Positions 13,535 to 23,299 of a DNA stretch of 64,000 nt are shown in pieces. Below the pieces are notes generated by a model, which made no database searches, was not told the origin of the DNA, and saw only the letters and a program-made list of their open reading frames with translations. Source of the DNA: Nicotiana tabacum (lineage: Eukaryota; Streptophyta; Magnoliopsida; Solanales; Solanaceae); NCBI RefSeq assembly GCF_000715075.1, contig NC_134080.1:71765291-71829290 (forward strand), in the 5' to 3' direction. The position numbers and the translations under genes are program-made. Position 1 is the stretch's first letter. Each line of letters opens with the position of its first letter.

Positions 13535-13760
13535 GGACCATGAAGGTTGTTTTCGGACGGTTAAAGAAGACGTCCTTGAACCATGACATCCTGGGCCATG
13601 AATTGTTTAATGAGGGATTCGCAGGCCATGAAATGGTGTTCTCGGTCCATGAAAATGGTGCCTCCAAACCATGATACCTTTGAATAATGATATGCAAATT
13701 CGAGAGATCCTCAGGCCATGGCATGGTGTCTTCCGGCTATGAGGATGATGCCTTTGGACA
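13535..13760. repeat. Degenerate CCATGAAATGGTG repeats
   Basis: About seven loose copies of a 25-30 bp unit centred on words such as GGCCATGAAATGGTG and GTCCATGAAAATGGTG, partly palindromic (CCAT...ATGG). They lie in the 3' untranslated part of the inner element between the tandem array and the 3' LTR. Confidence 0.6.
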
Positions 13761-13902
13761 GATTGGCGATGTTTTAGCCTAAGAGATGCAATAACATGAT
13801 ATAACAAGACAAGGTTTAGTCTTGCGAAGTAGAGGGCAGATCTTAGCCCGATTGAAAAGCAGGTAGATAGTAGTAGAAAATAGAGCAATATTGGTGCAAA
13901 GA

Positions 13903-15243
13903 GGGACAGTGCTTAGTCATGTGCAAGTGGGGGAGGCAGGGATTAGCCTTATGCAAACAGGGAGGCAAGGATTAGCCTCATGCAAATATGGAGTCAGAGC
14001 TTAGACTCGTGCAGGTATGGAGGCAAGGATCAGCCTCATGCAAATATGGAGTCAGGACTTAGACTCATGCAGAGAGAAGGCGATTCTTAGCCTTATGCAA
14101 ATATGGAGTCCGGGACTAGACTCATGCAAATATGGAATCAGGGATTAGACTCATGCAAGATTGGAGACAGAGCTTAGGGTGTGTTTGGTATGAAGGAAAA
14201 CATTTTTCGGAAAATATTTTCCTTATCATTTCATTTTCCTCCAATTGGAGGAAAATGTTTTCCTTATCAAGAGAAGGGAAAAAATTTTCCAAAGCTCCTT
14301 CTCAACCTTCCCCACCCTCACCAACCCACCCCACCCCTCTCCAAAAAAAGGTTTTTTTAAAAAAAAATAATTCAGTTTTTCCGTTACCACCCACCCTATA
14401 ACCCCCCCTGCCCCCGCCCCGCGCAAAAAGATATTTTTTTTACCTTAATTTTTTTTTGCAATTTCAAATTTCTGTTTTTTCATTTTTCTGCACCACCCAC
14501 CCCACCCCTCACCTCACCCCCTCACCCCCCCCCCCCGCACAAAAAAAATTACTTTTTTTGTAATTTAAATTTCTATTTTTTTTTCGTTTTACTCCCCTCC
14601 CCTCCCGAAAAAAAAAAAAAAAATTTTAAATATATTTTCAATTTTAATTTTATTATTTATCGGTTTAAAGGCTCAAAATTTTACAAATTCCAAAATTATG
14701 AGTTCGGAGGTTTATGTGTTTGGAAGTTTACGGGTTTAGAAATTATAAAGTTTACGGGTTCGAAATTTTGTGGTATTGAAAGTTTAGTGGTTCAAAAGTT
14801 TATGAAATTTGTGGGTCCGGAAGGTTGTTTGTTTGAAAGTTTATGGCTTCATGTTTATTAATCTATATTATTTATGAATACTCTTGAAAAGTCATTTTCC
14901 TTAATTTGCGTACCAAACACCGGAAAATGAATAAGATTACTACTTGTTTTCCAAGAAAATATTTTTTTGGAAAATATTTTCCACGGAAAAACATTTTCCG
15001 TTATACCAAACACACCCTTAGTCTCATGCAAAGAGAAGGCAGTGCTTTGCCGTATGAAAATATGAAGGTAGAGCTTAACCTCATGCAAGATTCGGGACAG
15101 GGCTTAGTCCCGTGCAAATGGAAGGAAATGCTTAGCCTGATGCAGATACGGAGTCTGGGATTAGACTCATGCAAATGGGGAGTCAGAGATTAGACTCATG
15201 CAAATATGGAGTCAAGGATTAGACTCATGCAAAGAGAGAATAG
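13903..15243. repeat. 30-bp tandem array in 3' region of Ogre element, split by a MITE
   Basis: Units of about 28-32 bp resemble ATGGAGTCAGGGATTAGACT plus CATGCAAAT. About ten copies lie at 13903-14176 and eight at 15018-15243. The 841-bp MITE between them explains the gap. Tandem arrays between pol and the 3' LTR are a known habit of Ogre/Tat elements and a proposed source of satellite DNA. Confidence 0.88.
14177..15017. mobile_element. Tourist-like (PIF/Harbinger) MITE
   Basis: It is an 841-bp element whose ends are inverted copies beginning GGGTGTGTTTGGTAT, with arms of about 45 bp that share GGAAAATATTTTCC. It is flanked by the 3-bp duplication TTA (14174-14176 and 15018-15020), the usual PIF/Harbinger footprint. 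The interior is pyrimidine tracts, homopolymers and short repeats like AAGTTTACGGGTTTG, with no transposase. Its arms could form a long hairpin RNA. Confidence 0.88.
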
Positions 15244-15610
15244 CAGATAAAGGTAGAGTATATCTTAGCTAGGTTATGTTCAACATCTAATGGTTGGATG
15301 GCTGGATGGATGGTGAATTTGCTTTGTGTACGAATGCTATCGTCAAATGTGCATGCATTCAAAGAAAAATCGTAAGTTTCATAAAGGGAGGTTGGTTCTT
15401 GCTTCGTCTGCTAGCCTTGCTTTGCTCCGCCTTGGAAGCCCCCTTCGAGTTCCCCTAGGTAGCACCTGATTGTTATAAAAAAATAGAATTTTCAAAAAAA
15501 CATGCTTTCTTTGATAAAATAGGATTGTTTTCGAAGTATATTGATATATCAAGTAACTTTTGATGAACTAGCGACTATGACACATTTCAAAGGCATTGTA
15601 GCTCTCTTAT

Positions 15611-15828
15611 GTCAGAATTTTCAGGGTCCTCCTCAAAATTCTGCCCTAGTTTAGTGGATGATTTTTAACCGTTTTCATATGGCGGACCTTGCTGAATCTT
15701 CTTCGGAATTTTGAGAATCTTTCTCAAAATTCTGCCCCAGTTCTTGGCTGATGACTGACTTCTTGGCATTTGATGGCGCTGGCTGGACTTGTTCCGGAAT
15801 TTTGAGGACCCTCCTCAAAATTCTGCCC
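15611..15828. repeat. Three hairpin-forming repeats 3' of pol
   Basis: Units at 15611-15646, 15705-15738 and 15795-15828 each have the form GAATTTTGAG, a 5-6 base spacer, CTCAAAATTC, then TGCCC. The third has nearly perfect 12-base arms. They are spaced about 92 bp apart and lie 140-350 bases past the pol stop, so they would be stem-loops in the 3' part of the element RNA. Confidence 0.75.
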
Positions 15829-15964
15829 TAGTTTCTGATTCTGGGGAAAATGAAAATTTTATTATGATATGACCGAACCCATAAGGCTGCCTACGTATCC
15901 CCTCTTAAGCGGGAATCAGGTCAAGCATAGTTCAATTACATCAGAAAAGAAAATGTGAAATAAT

Positions 15965-17060
15965 CTAGGCATAGTATCTCTTGACTACGTCTGAATTGAT
16001 TGGTTTTGGCCAGATTTCTCCATCCATCTCTGCAAGTGTGAGTGCTCCTCCTGTTAGTACCTTGTGAACCGTATACGGATCTTGCTAGTTGGGAGAGAAT
16101 TTCCCTTTGGCTTCATCTTGGTATGGGAAAATCTTCTCCAATACCTGCTTCCCTGGTGGGAACTGTCTTGGTTTGACCCTTTTGTTGAAAGCTCTGGACA
16201 TTCTATTCTGATACAGTTGGCTGTGGCATACTGCGTTCATTCTCTTTCCATCGATAAGGGCCAACTGTTCATAGTTACTTCTTATCTATTCCACATCGCT
16301 GAGTTCAGCTTCTTGTATGACTCTTAAAGAAGGAATCTCTATCTCGGCTGGGATGACAGCCTCAGTACCATAAACCAACATGTAGGGGGTTGCCCCGGCT
16401 GATGTGCAAACTGTGGTGCGATACCCCAACAGAGCAAAGGGTAACTTCTCATGCCACTGCTTGTGATTCTCTACCATTTTCCTTAGTATCTTCTTAATGT
16501 TCTTGTTGGCAGCTTCCACGGCTCCATTCATCTGAGGTCTGTAGGCGGTGGAATTCTTGTGCTTTATTTTGAAGGTTTCACATATAGCTTTCATCAAATC
16601 ACTGTTGAGGTTGGCGGTATTGTCAATGATAATGGACTCAGGAACTCCGAATCGGTAGACAATACGATCCTTGACAAAATCTACAATGACTTACTTAGTT
16701 ACAGCTTTGTAAGATGCGGCTTCTACCCATTTTGTGAAATAATCAATGGCTACCAGAATAAACCGGTGTCCGTTTGAAGCTGTGGGCTCAATTGGACCAA
16801 TAACATCCATTCCCTAGGAGGCGAATGGCCAAGGTGAGCTTGTTGCATTGAGCTCACTTGGTGGAACTTTTATCATGTCGGCATGCACTTGATATTGAAA
16901 GCATTTGCGGACATACTGAATACAATCAGTCTCTATAGTCATCTAGAAGTAACCTGCCCTGAGTATTTTCTTGGCCAGAACGAAGCTATTCATGTACGGC
17001 CCGCAGGTCTCAGCATGCACGTCCTTAAGTAGCTTAGAAGCTTCCTTTGCGTCGACATAC
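15965..17060 (-). pseudogene. Integrase of inner Ogre element
   Basis: Minus-strand pieces give GMDVIGPIEPTASNGHRFIL, AIDYFTKWVEAASYKAVTK, IIIDNTANLNSDLMKAICE, then an open frame from 16597 with YRPQMNGAVEAANKNIKKIL. It ends LPFALLGYRTTV, GATPYMLVYGTEAVIPAEIE and, near the C-terminus, GGALTLAEMDGEIWPKPINS to a stop at 15965-15967. All three catalytic acids (D in MDVIGP, D in IIIDN, E in GAVEAAN) remain. Stops at 16814-16816 and near 16693 and 16286 break the frame. It would insert the element DNA into the genome. Confidence 0.9.
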
Positions 17061-17061
17061 C

Positions 17062-17280
17062 TTAGTAAGCCCAAATTCGGAGTTCTCCTGTACAAGTTCC
17101 CTTCCCTGTGGAAGAAAGATTTGACAATCTCCGGAGCGTGCGTTTCTGAGTGTGATTTGCATGCTTTAGGTATTCTCCTTTTGATAAGTACTCCTTGATA
17201 TCATGGAACCAAGTCTTTCCATCTGCTTCTTCCTCAACATGAGCACAATATGCCGGCTGATTATGGATTCTCACCGGAAT
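17062..17280 (-). pseudogene. RNase H to integrase linker, inner element
   Basis: The minus-strand frame from 17274 reads RIHNQPAYCAHVEEEADGKT, then WFHDIKEYLSKGEY, typical of the segment between the second RNase H and the integrase zinc finger in Ogre/Tat Pol. It is in a different frame from its neighbours and shifts again after KHANHTQKRTLRRLSN. Confidence 0.75.
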
Positions 17281-17690
17281 GGGATAATATAGTTCTTATC
17301 TGGATGTTGTATCATTGATGACAAACTGGCTACTGTGTCGGCGAACTCATTCTAAATTCTGAGCACATGTCGGAATTCTATCTTCGTGAACCTTCTTTTC
17401 AATTCCTGTACATGGTGCAGATATGGTAATATCTTGGAATTCTTGGTAGCCCATTCTCCTTGCACCTGGTGTACCAGCAAATCTGAATCGCCGATCACCA
17501 ACAACTCCTGAATGTTTATGTCGATTGCCATGTTGAGCCCTAGTAAGCAGGCTTCATATTCTTCCATGTTGTTGGTACAGGGAAATTTGAGTTTGGCAGA
17601 TACCGGATAGTGTTGGCCAGCTTTTGATACCAGAACTGCTCCAATGCCTACTCCCTTAAAATTTGCGGCTCCGTCAAAGAACATCCTCCA
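17281..17690 (-). pseudogene. Second (archaeal-type) RNase H, inner element
   Basis: This domain begins at WRMFFDGAANFKGVGIGAVL (D codon at 17673-17675), then NNMEEYEACLLGLNMAIDIN, LLVIGDSDLLVHQVQGEW, and ends with NEFADTVASL past a stop near 17355. The D-E-D-D set of RNase H is visible. It comes after the ordinary gypsy RNase H, and the doubled arrangement is a published mark of Tat/Ogre elements. It would cleave RNA in the hybrid. Apart from the late stop it is in good shape. Confidence 0.88.
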
Positions 17691-17699
17691 ACTGTCATA

Positions 17700-18269
17700 T
17701 GCTTCTGTAATGTCTTCTCTCACGAACGATACTTCTTCATTAGGAAAATACGTTTTGAATGGTTCGTATTCTCTTCCCACCGTATTTTTAGTGAGGTTAT
17801 CGGCCAATGCTTGTCCCTTGACCGCCTTTTGAGTTATATAGACGATGTCGAACTCACTCAGTAGTATCTTCCATTTAGCCAACCTCCCTGTAGGCATGGG
17901 CTTTTGAAATATGTACTTTAGATGATCCATCCTGAATATGAGGTACGTAGTGTACGCACAGAAATAATGCCTCAACTTCTGGGCTGTCCAGGTCAAAGCA
18001 CAGCAAGTGCGTTCAAGTATAGAATATCGTGCTTCATAAGGTGTGAATTTCTTACTCAGGTATTATATGGATGGCTCCTTTCTTCCTGTCTTGTCATGTT
18101 GTCCCAAAACACATCCAAAGGCTCCATCTAACACGGATAGATAAAGCAGCAAAGGTCGTCCTGGTTCTGGCGGGACCAGAACTGGCAGTGTGGACAGGTA
18201 TTCCTTGATCTTGTCAAAAGCTTTCTGACAATCCTCGGTCCAACTTGTCTCGGCATCTTTCCTCAGCAT
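17700..18269 (-). pseudogene. First (gypsy-type) RNase H, inner element
   Basis: Minus-strand segments 18269-18063 and 17996-17700 encode VLVPPEPGRPLLLYLSVLDG, CVLGQHDKTGRKE, a stop at 18063-18065, LSKKFTPYEARYSILERTCC, ALTWTAQKLRHYF, YIFQKPMPTGRLAKWKILLS and EFDIVYITQKAVKGQALADN. This is the standard Ogre/Tat RNase H and tether. Both segments are in one frame, so the damage is a point mutation. Confidence 0.87.
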
Positions 18270-19146
18270 CTTGAAGATGGGTTCACATATTACTGTGGAT
18301 TCTGCTATGAATCAGCTGATGTAGTTGAGCCGTCCCAGGAAGCTCATCACGTCCTTTTTGCTTTTAGGTGGCGGTAACTCCTGAATAGCTTTGACTTTTG
18401 TTGGATCTAGCTCGATCCCTCGGCGACGGACAATGAATCCCAATAACTTTCCTGCGAGAACCCCGAATTCATACTTTGAGGGGTTCAACTTCAAATTGTA
18501 CCTTTTGAGCCCGTCGAAGAATTTCCTCAAGTCTTCTATGTGATCTGCGGCCCTATTGGAATTGATAATTATGTCATCTACATACACCTCTATTTCCTTG
18601 TGTATCATATCATGGAAGATGGTTGTCATGGCTCTTATGTAAGTGGCCCCAGCATTCTTCAGACGGAATGGCATTATCTTGTAATAGTATACACCTCAAG
18701 GCGTAATAAAAGTTGTCTTCTCGGCATCTTCTTCATCCATCCAGATCTGGTGATAACCTGCGAAGCAATCTACAAAGTATTGGAGTTCATGCTTGGCGCA
18801 TATCGATCAGGATATGTATATTTGGCAGTGGGAAGATATCTTTGGGTCTTGCTTTGTTTAAATCCCGATAATCAACGCATACCCTGACCTTCCCGTCTTT
18901 CTTAGGAACTAGCACAATATTAGCTAACCATGTTGGGTACTCAACCACCCTGAAAACTTTGGTTTTGATCTGTTTGGTAACTTCCTCCTTGATTTTCAAA
19001 CTCATGTCTGGTTTGAATTTTCTGAGTTTCTGCTTGACTGGCGGACACTTGGGATTGGTAGGCAACTTATAAGCTACTATAGATGTGCTCAAACCGGTCA
19101 TATCGTCATACGACCATGCGAAGATATCCTCACATTCCTTTAGGAA
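18270..19146 (-). pseudogene. Reverse transcriptase, inner Ogre element
   Basis: Segments 19101-18787 and 18674-18312 are in different frames. They give KQKLRKFKPDMSLKIKEEVT, ANIVLVPKKDGKVRVCVDYR, DLNKARPKDIFPLPNIHILI, a frameshift near 18790, MPFRLKNAGATYIRAMTTIF, and EVYVDDIIINSN. The YVDD active site at 18573-18584 is intact. LLGFIVRRRGIELDPTKVKA and MSFLGRLNYIS follow, then a stop at 18312. A stop also replaces a tryptophan before GVYYYKIMPF near 18697. Confidence 0.9.
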
Positions 19147-19396
19147 TCAGACATACTCCTCCTTTTCTGTTAGTGACAAGTGAATGCTGATGCGGGTCTC
19201 TTTGACGGTCTCGGCGTCTCCCAAATTTACTGCTTCTGTCTCGTCCAAGTTGGATTTAGGCTTGTTCTCAAAATTCTCAGCTTCTCTGACAATTTCCTCG
19301 GGTATCTCATCTTCTTCCTCTAAGTCACTATTCTCCTGTTGCGTTGCCTCATTACATGTCACAGTCACTGGTTCATCAGGAAAAGTAATAATAACA
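19147..19396 (-). pseudogene. Acidic N-terminal segment of RT polyprotein, inner element
   Basis: The minus-strand frame ends at 19147 and includes TFPDEPVTVTCNEATQQ, an acidic stretch with many E and D residues, then KSNLDETEAVNLGDAETVKE, TRISIHL. The plus-strand Ogre at 61900-62100 has the same NLND(T)E, VNLGD, ETKISVHL arrangement, so this is a conserved leader of the reverse transcriptase frame. No known domain. Confidence 0.75.
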
Positions 19397-19586
19397 CTAT
19401 AGAAGGGAAAAGTATAAAAATAGTAATGAATAATGATAAAGGATAAATGCATTTGATTAAAACTGAGAAAATTATTCAAACAAAGCTTGGCTCGGTGGAT
19501 CGAGCATTTATTTTAAACAAAGAAATCTTAAATCAGAATTGCTGAAAAATTTAAGCCTAGAATAGCTATAAATTCTACCAAGCTAC
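19397..19586 (-). other. Intron-like gap between protease and reverse transcriptase frames
   Basis: On the minus strand the gag-protease frame stops at 19583-19585, where the sequence reads CCTAG then GTAGCTTGG, a plausible splice donor overlapping the stop. The next 190 bases are AT- and T-rich. They end in a pyrimidine tract and CTATAG at 19397-19398, a plausible acceptor. Removing 19397-19586 would put the two frames in register. An intron at this point is described for Ogre elements; here it is inferred. Confidence 0.6.
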
Positions 19587-20220
19587 CTAGGGACTCGGCA
19601 GGCTCGGGATGGTGTGATGGTCCAGTTTATGAGAACAGCTCCCTTTGCCATAGTCTGAATGGAGAGGCCTTCTTCCTCCTCCTCCTCAATTATGGCACTG
19701 CAATCCATATCCTCTTCTTCTAAGAACAGGTCCTTCAGCCCAGCTAGTGCTTCTTCTTGAGCAGTTCCCCATATTGTGTCTGCCTGATGGAAAGCTTGTT
19801 CCAAATGGGTACAGGTTGCTCAAGAGGGTAATACGGTCCATGCCATGGAGGCGACCACTCCCTGTACTCTTGCCATGTATACTGGTATCCGAGCACAAAG
19901 GTGGTACTATGATTTTTTAGCCGTACCGGCTTGGTGATACCCTGGAGGTTCTTTCCCAACCCTTTGCGGGGTTTGTATCCAGACCATACTAGTATGCTTT
20001 CTATTTTGTTACTCCACCACTTATCCCTCTCGACGGAGTTGACCCGTTCAATGTGATGATAGGTTTCCCCTGCTAGCCTTCTTCTATATCCAATGGCCGG
20101 AATGGTTTGACTAGTGTAAATGGGGTTACTCCCGTCTCTATGAATGATTACCTCCTGACGATTCCATTCGAATTTTATGGCTTGATGTAGTGTGGAAAGC
20201 ACGGCTCCAGCAGCATGGAT
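19587..20220 (-). pseudogene. G-patch-like segment and acidic tail, inner element
   Basis: The minus-strand frame from 20202 encodes EWNRQEVIIHRDGSNPIYTS, then VWSGYKPRKGLGKNLQGITK and VRLKNHSTTFVLGYQYTWQE. The glycines spaced as GYKPRKGLGKNLQG match the G-patch pattern (GxxxGxGLGxxxxG), an RNA-binding and helicase-activating motif. After a frameshift near 19800 an acidic stretch (LFLEEEDMDCSAIIEEEEEE) leads to the stop at 19583. The plus-strand Ogre has an equivalent at 60998-61603. Confidence 0.7.
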
Positions 20221-20649
20221 CTATGGGCGGCCTAACAAAAGATTATATGAGGCTGGTATGTCAAGCATTTGGAATTCAACGTCGAACCAGGTTGGTCCCA
20301 TCTGCAAGCAAAGGTTGATTTTCCCAATCGTGGCCATCTGGGACCCATCGAAAGCCTTCACATTCATGCTCCCGGTCCGTATTTCATGAAAACCTTTATC
20401 CAACCTTTTCAGGGTGTCAAACGGACAAATGTTTAGACTTGAACCTCCATCAACCAGGACCCTAGCAATGAACTTGTCTTCAAATTGTACCGTAATGTGC
20501 AATGCTCGATTGTGATTCAGACCTTCGGGCGGCAGCTCATCTTCGTAGAAGATAATCTTATGGCTCTCCAGCATTGGACCAACCATGTTGTCCATTTCTC
20601 CACCAGTGATATTATTGGGTATATAAGCCTCGCTCAGTACTTTCATCAA
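20221..20649 (-). pseudogene. Aspartic protease, inner Ogre element
   Basis: The open minus-strand frame contains IIFYEDELPPEGLNHNRALH, then FIARVLVDGGSSLNICPFDT with catalytic aspartate at codon 20449-20451, VKAFDGSQMATIGKINL, and VEFQMLDIPASYNLLLGRP. These are standard retropepsin blocks of Ogre/Tat elements and look intact. A stop at 20221 replaces the usual WIH(A) continuation, which is seen just beyond it in the same frame. Confidence 0.88.
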
Positions 20650-21648
20650 GGCGTTCTCTTGTGCCTCAGAATTCTGTAATAGCGACAGGATAGATATCTG
20701 ATTAGGAACTTTGTTCAGATGGTCAACAACAGAATACTCTTTTGCCTGTACTTTCCTTCACAGGTCATCCGACCCAATCTCAATGACAGGTTGCCTAGTA
20801 GTGGCATCCTTACATGAACCTCCCAGGTGTTCAGGTGTGTAGACTCTTCCAGTTCTAGTTATCCCTTGTGCGGCGTCAGATTCCTCTATCTTAGTCTTCC
20901 CTTTTCGCCAAGCCTCAGTGACATAATCCCAGGGTATCGCTTTTGAGTTGAATGGGGTTTTTGGTTGACACCGTCTCGGATAAGAGTAAGTGTAACTGCA
21001 ACCTTAAAGTCATCGCCTTCTCGGATAAGCCCGATTAACCCTCAGGGTCCCATTCCTCATTTGTTTTTATAACATGTACATTGTTACCTCTATGATCAGG
21101 GAGATGATTGTTGCAGACATTAGGTGTGGCTTCCTTCGCCTGTATGACCTTATTGTCAATGAGTGTCTGGATCTTATCCGTCAATGTTCGGCACTCATCA
21201 GTGGTGTGCCCTTTTATACTGGAGTGGTATGCACAGGTTTTGTTCGGATTGACCCATTGGGATGGATTTTCTAGCGCCACAGCGGGAATAGGAGTGACGT
21301 AACCTGTGGTTTTTAACTTTTCATTCAATTGGTCGATGGGCTCAACAATGGTAGTGTATTGTCTGGGTGGCTTGCGGTCGAAATTGGGTTTTGGTCTTGG
21401 ATAATTTTGGCAAGTTGGTGGTGACTGAAGTGGGATGGTTGGGAATTATAGGTATGATGGACAGTGGCTGGTTGGGAATATCTAGGAGACGAAGGTTGAT
21501 ATGTAGGTGGAGGTGTTTGGTATGTAGGTGGAGGTATCTGGTATGTGGGTGGAGGTGTTTGATAGATGGGTGGAGGTGTCTGGTAGGTGAGTGGAGGTGT
21601 TTGGTATGTGAGTAGAGGTGTTTGATATGTGAGTGGAGTTTTTGGGCC
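20650..21648 (-). pseudogene. C-terminal Gag with zinc-knuckle-like motif, inner element
   Basis: The segment 21328-21035 is in a shifted frame and reads KTTGYVTPIPAVALENPSQW, NPNKTCAYHSSIKGHTTDEC, RTLTDKIQTLIDNKVIQ. The spacing C-X2-H-X5-H-X4-C suits the altered zinc knuckle of these elements. Upstream, 21480-21650 encodes proline-rich repeats. Downstream to 20650 the reading is fragmentary, with stops, but includes the linker to the protease. Confidence 0.75.
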
Positions 21649-21650
21649 CT
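21480..21650 (-). repeat. Coding minisatellite, YQTPPPT repeats in Gag
   Basis: Seven to eight copies of a 21-bp unit (plus strand TGGTATGTAGGTGGAGGTGT and variants) encode YQTPPPT or YQTPPLT in the gag frame. Copies near 21520-21600 are the most uniform. The repeats make a proline-rich linker between the gag core and the knuckle. Confidence 0.85.
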
Positions 21651-22860
21651 AGGCCACCATTAATGCCCCAACATCTCTCTTCTTCGATATGCCACCTGAT
21701 TGGAGTGCCTTATTCGTGGCTTGCAGTGCCTCGAAATTTATTACCATCCTGCTCTTGATTCCTTCCTCGATCCTTTCACCGAGCTTGATGATATCCGAGA
21801 ATTTGTGATTTTCGATGACTATCAACCTCTCATAATATTGTGGATCCTGTGCTCTGACAAAGAATTTATTCATCTATTCTTCGTCCAAAGCGGGCCTGGC
21901 TTTGGCGGCTTCCGACCTCCAATGAGTAGCATATTCGCGGAAAGTCTCAATAGGTTTCTTCTTAAGATTCTGAATGTAGAAGATATCAGGTGTATTTTCT
22001 GTGTTGAACCTGAACCGATCCATGAAATCTGACGCCATGCTTACCCAATTGGACCATTTCTTGGTATTCTGGCTGATATACCAAGACAATGCATCCCCAG
22101 TAAGGCTCCTCATAAAGAGCTTCATTCGAATTTTTTCATCTTTTCCGACCCCGACAAGCTTGTCATAGTAAGTCCTTAGGTGGACCCTGGGATCACCTGT
22201 ACCATCGAACATTTCAAACTTGGGAGGTTTGTACCCTTCTGGCAATTCCACATTGGGTTGTATGCACAGATCTTCGTAGATCAAACCTTCTATTCCTCTA
22301 TCGCCTTCAACACCTTGAACTTGGCTTGTCAATTTCTTGAGTTCTTCGGCCATGTTCTTAATAAGCAGGTCATTTTTGGATGATTCCGGTGCACAGGAGA
22401 TTGGCTGGGTAGAATGTGGTATAGTTTTCACGTATATAGGGTTGCTCTGATGGGTGCTAGGGATTTGGGTATAGTGATGGTCATTGGTGGAGTTTTGTGG
22501 ATCAGGAATAAATGATGGTGTATTTTAGGGAGTGTGGTAAGTGGTGGTTGGTGGGTAAGAGATTGGTTGGTGCTGTTGTGGTGGAGTTGTATATTGATTT
22601 GGTATGGTAGGATTTTGCGGCTGTTGGTTTTGTATGTTTTGAGGAGGTGTTGGGTTCTTTGCATTCTGTTGCTGTATATCAGGGACATTGAGGGTGAGTG
22701 ATAAGTTTGCCAAATTGCGGACCTGCTCAAGTTCTCCTTGCAGTTCTAGTATCTTTTGTTCAAGTCTCAAAATCAGGTCATTAGGGGTCGAAGTACTACA
22801 ACCGTCGGAGGTCTCTGCGTTCTCACCATTTTCTTTTCGCATTCCAGTTAAGTCGTCCAT
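21649..22860 (-). pseudogene. Gag core of inner Ogre element
   Basis: The minus-strand frame from ATG at 22858-22860 to 21649 has only two internal stops (22525-22527 and 21874-21876). Order: a heptad-like segment (LEQKILELQGELEQVRNLAN), a glutamine/proline-rich linker, a short coiled coil (KNMAEELKKLTSQVQGVEGD), then the Retrotrans_gag core. The core reads PPKFEMFDGTGDPRVHLRTY, KLFMRSLTGDALSWYISQNT, FMDRFRFNTENTPDIFYIQN and ETFREYATHWRSEAAKARPA. Gag would assemble the particle. ATG is chosen because the leader upstream is not conserved. Confidence 0.88.
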
Positions 22861-23299
22861 CTTTGCTTTCCCTCAGCTTTTTGTGTTGCTTGGAGGAGGA
22901 TGAGGTGGAGGGCCTCTAGATCTGGTATGATATGCTGACAAGGCCAATATGGATGAACCAACCTATGTGGATGGGAATAATAAAAAAATTTAACAAAACA
23001 AAAAGGTAACAAGTTAGTAGGGATCCTGAAATGTTTGCAGTATTTAAACACGTATTGTGAGATATAAACTCGTATCCTAATTTGGGAGCCTCGTTGTGCT
23101 CGAGGTAGGCCTAGCGACAAATAAATTTGGAGAACTTCAAATGCCGATAAATGCTTCATTTCATAATATAAAAGTAGACGAATCCAAAAACGACACTAAC
23201 ATAATAATAAAACAAGTCACTACTAGCACTTGGCCTTATTACATTTTAAGAAAAACAAGTAAATCTAATCTATTTGGTCCCAAAAGGACATTCCCCAGA

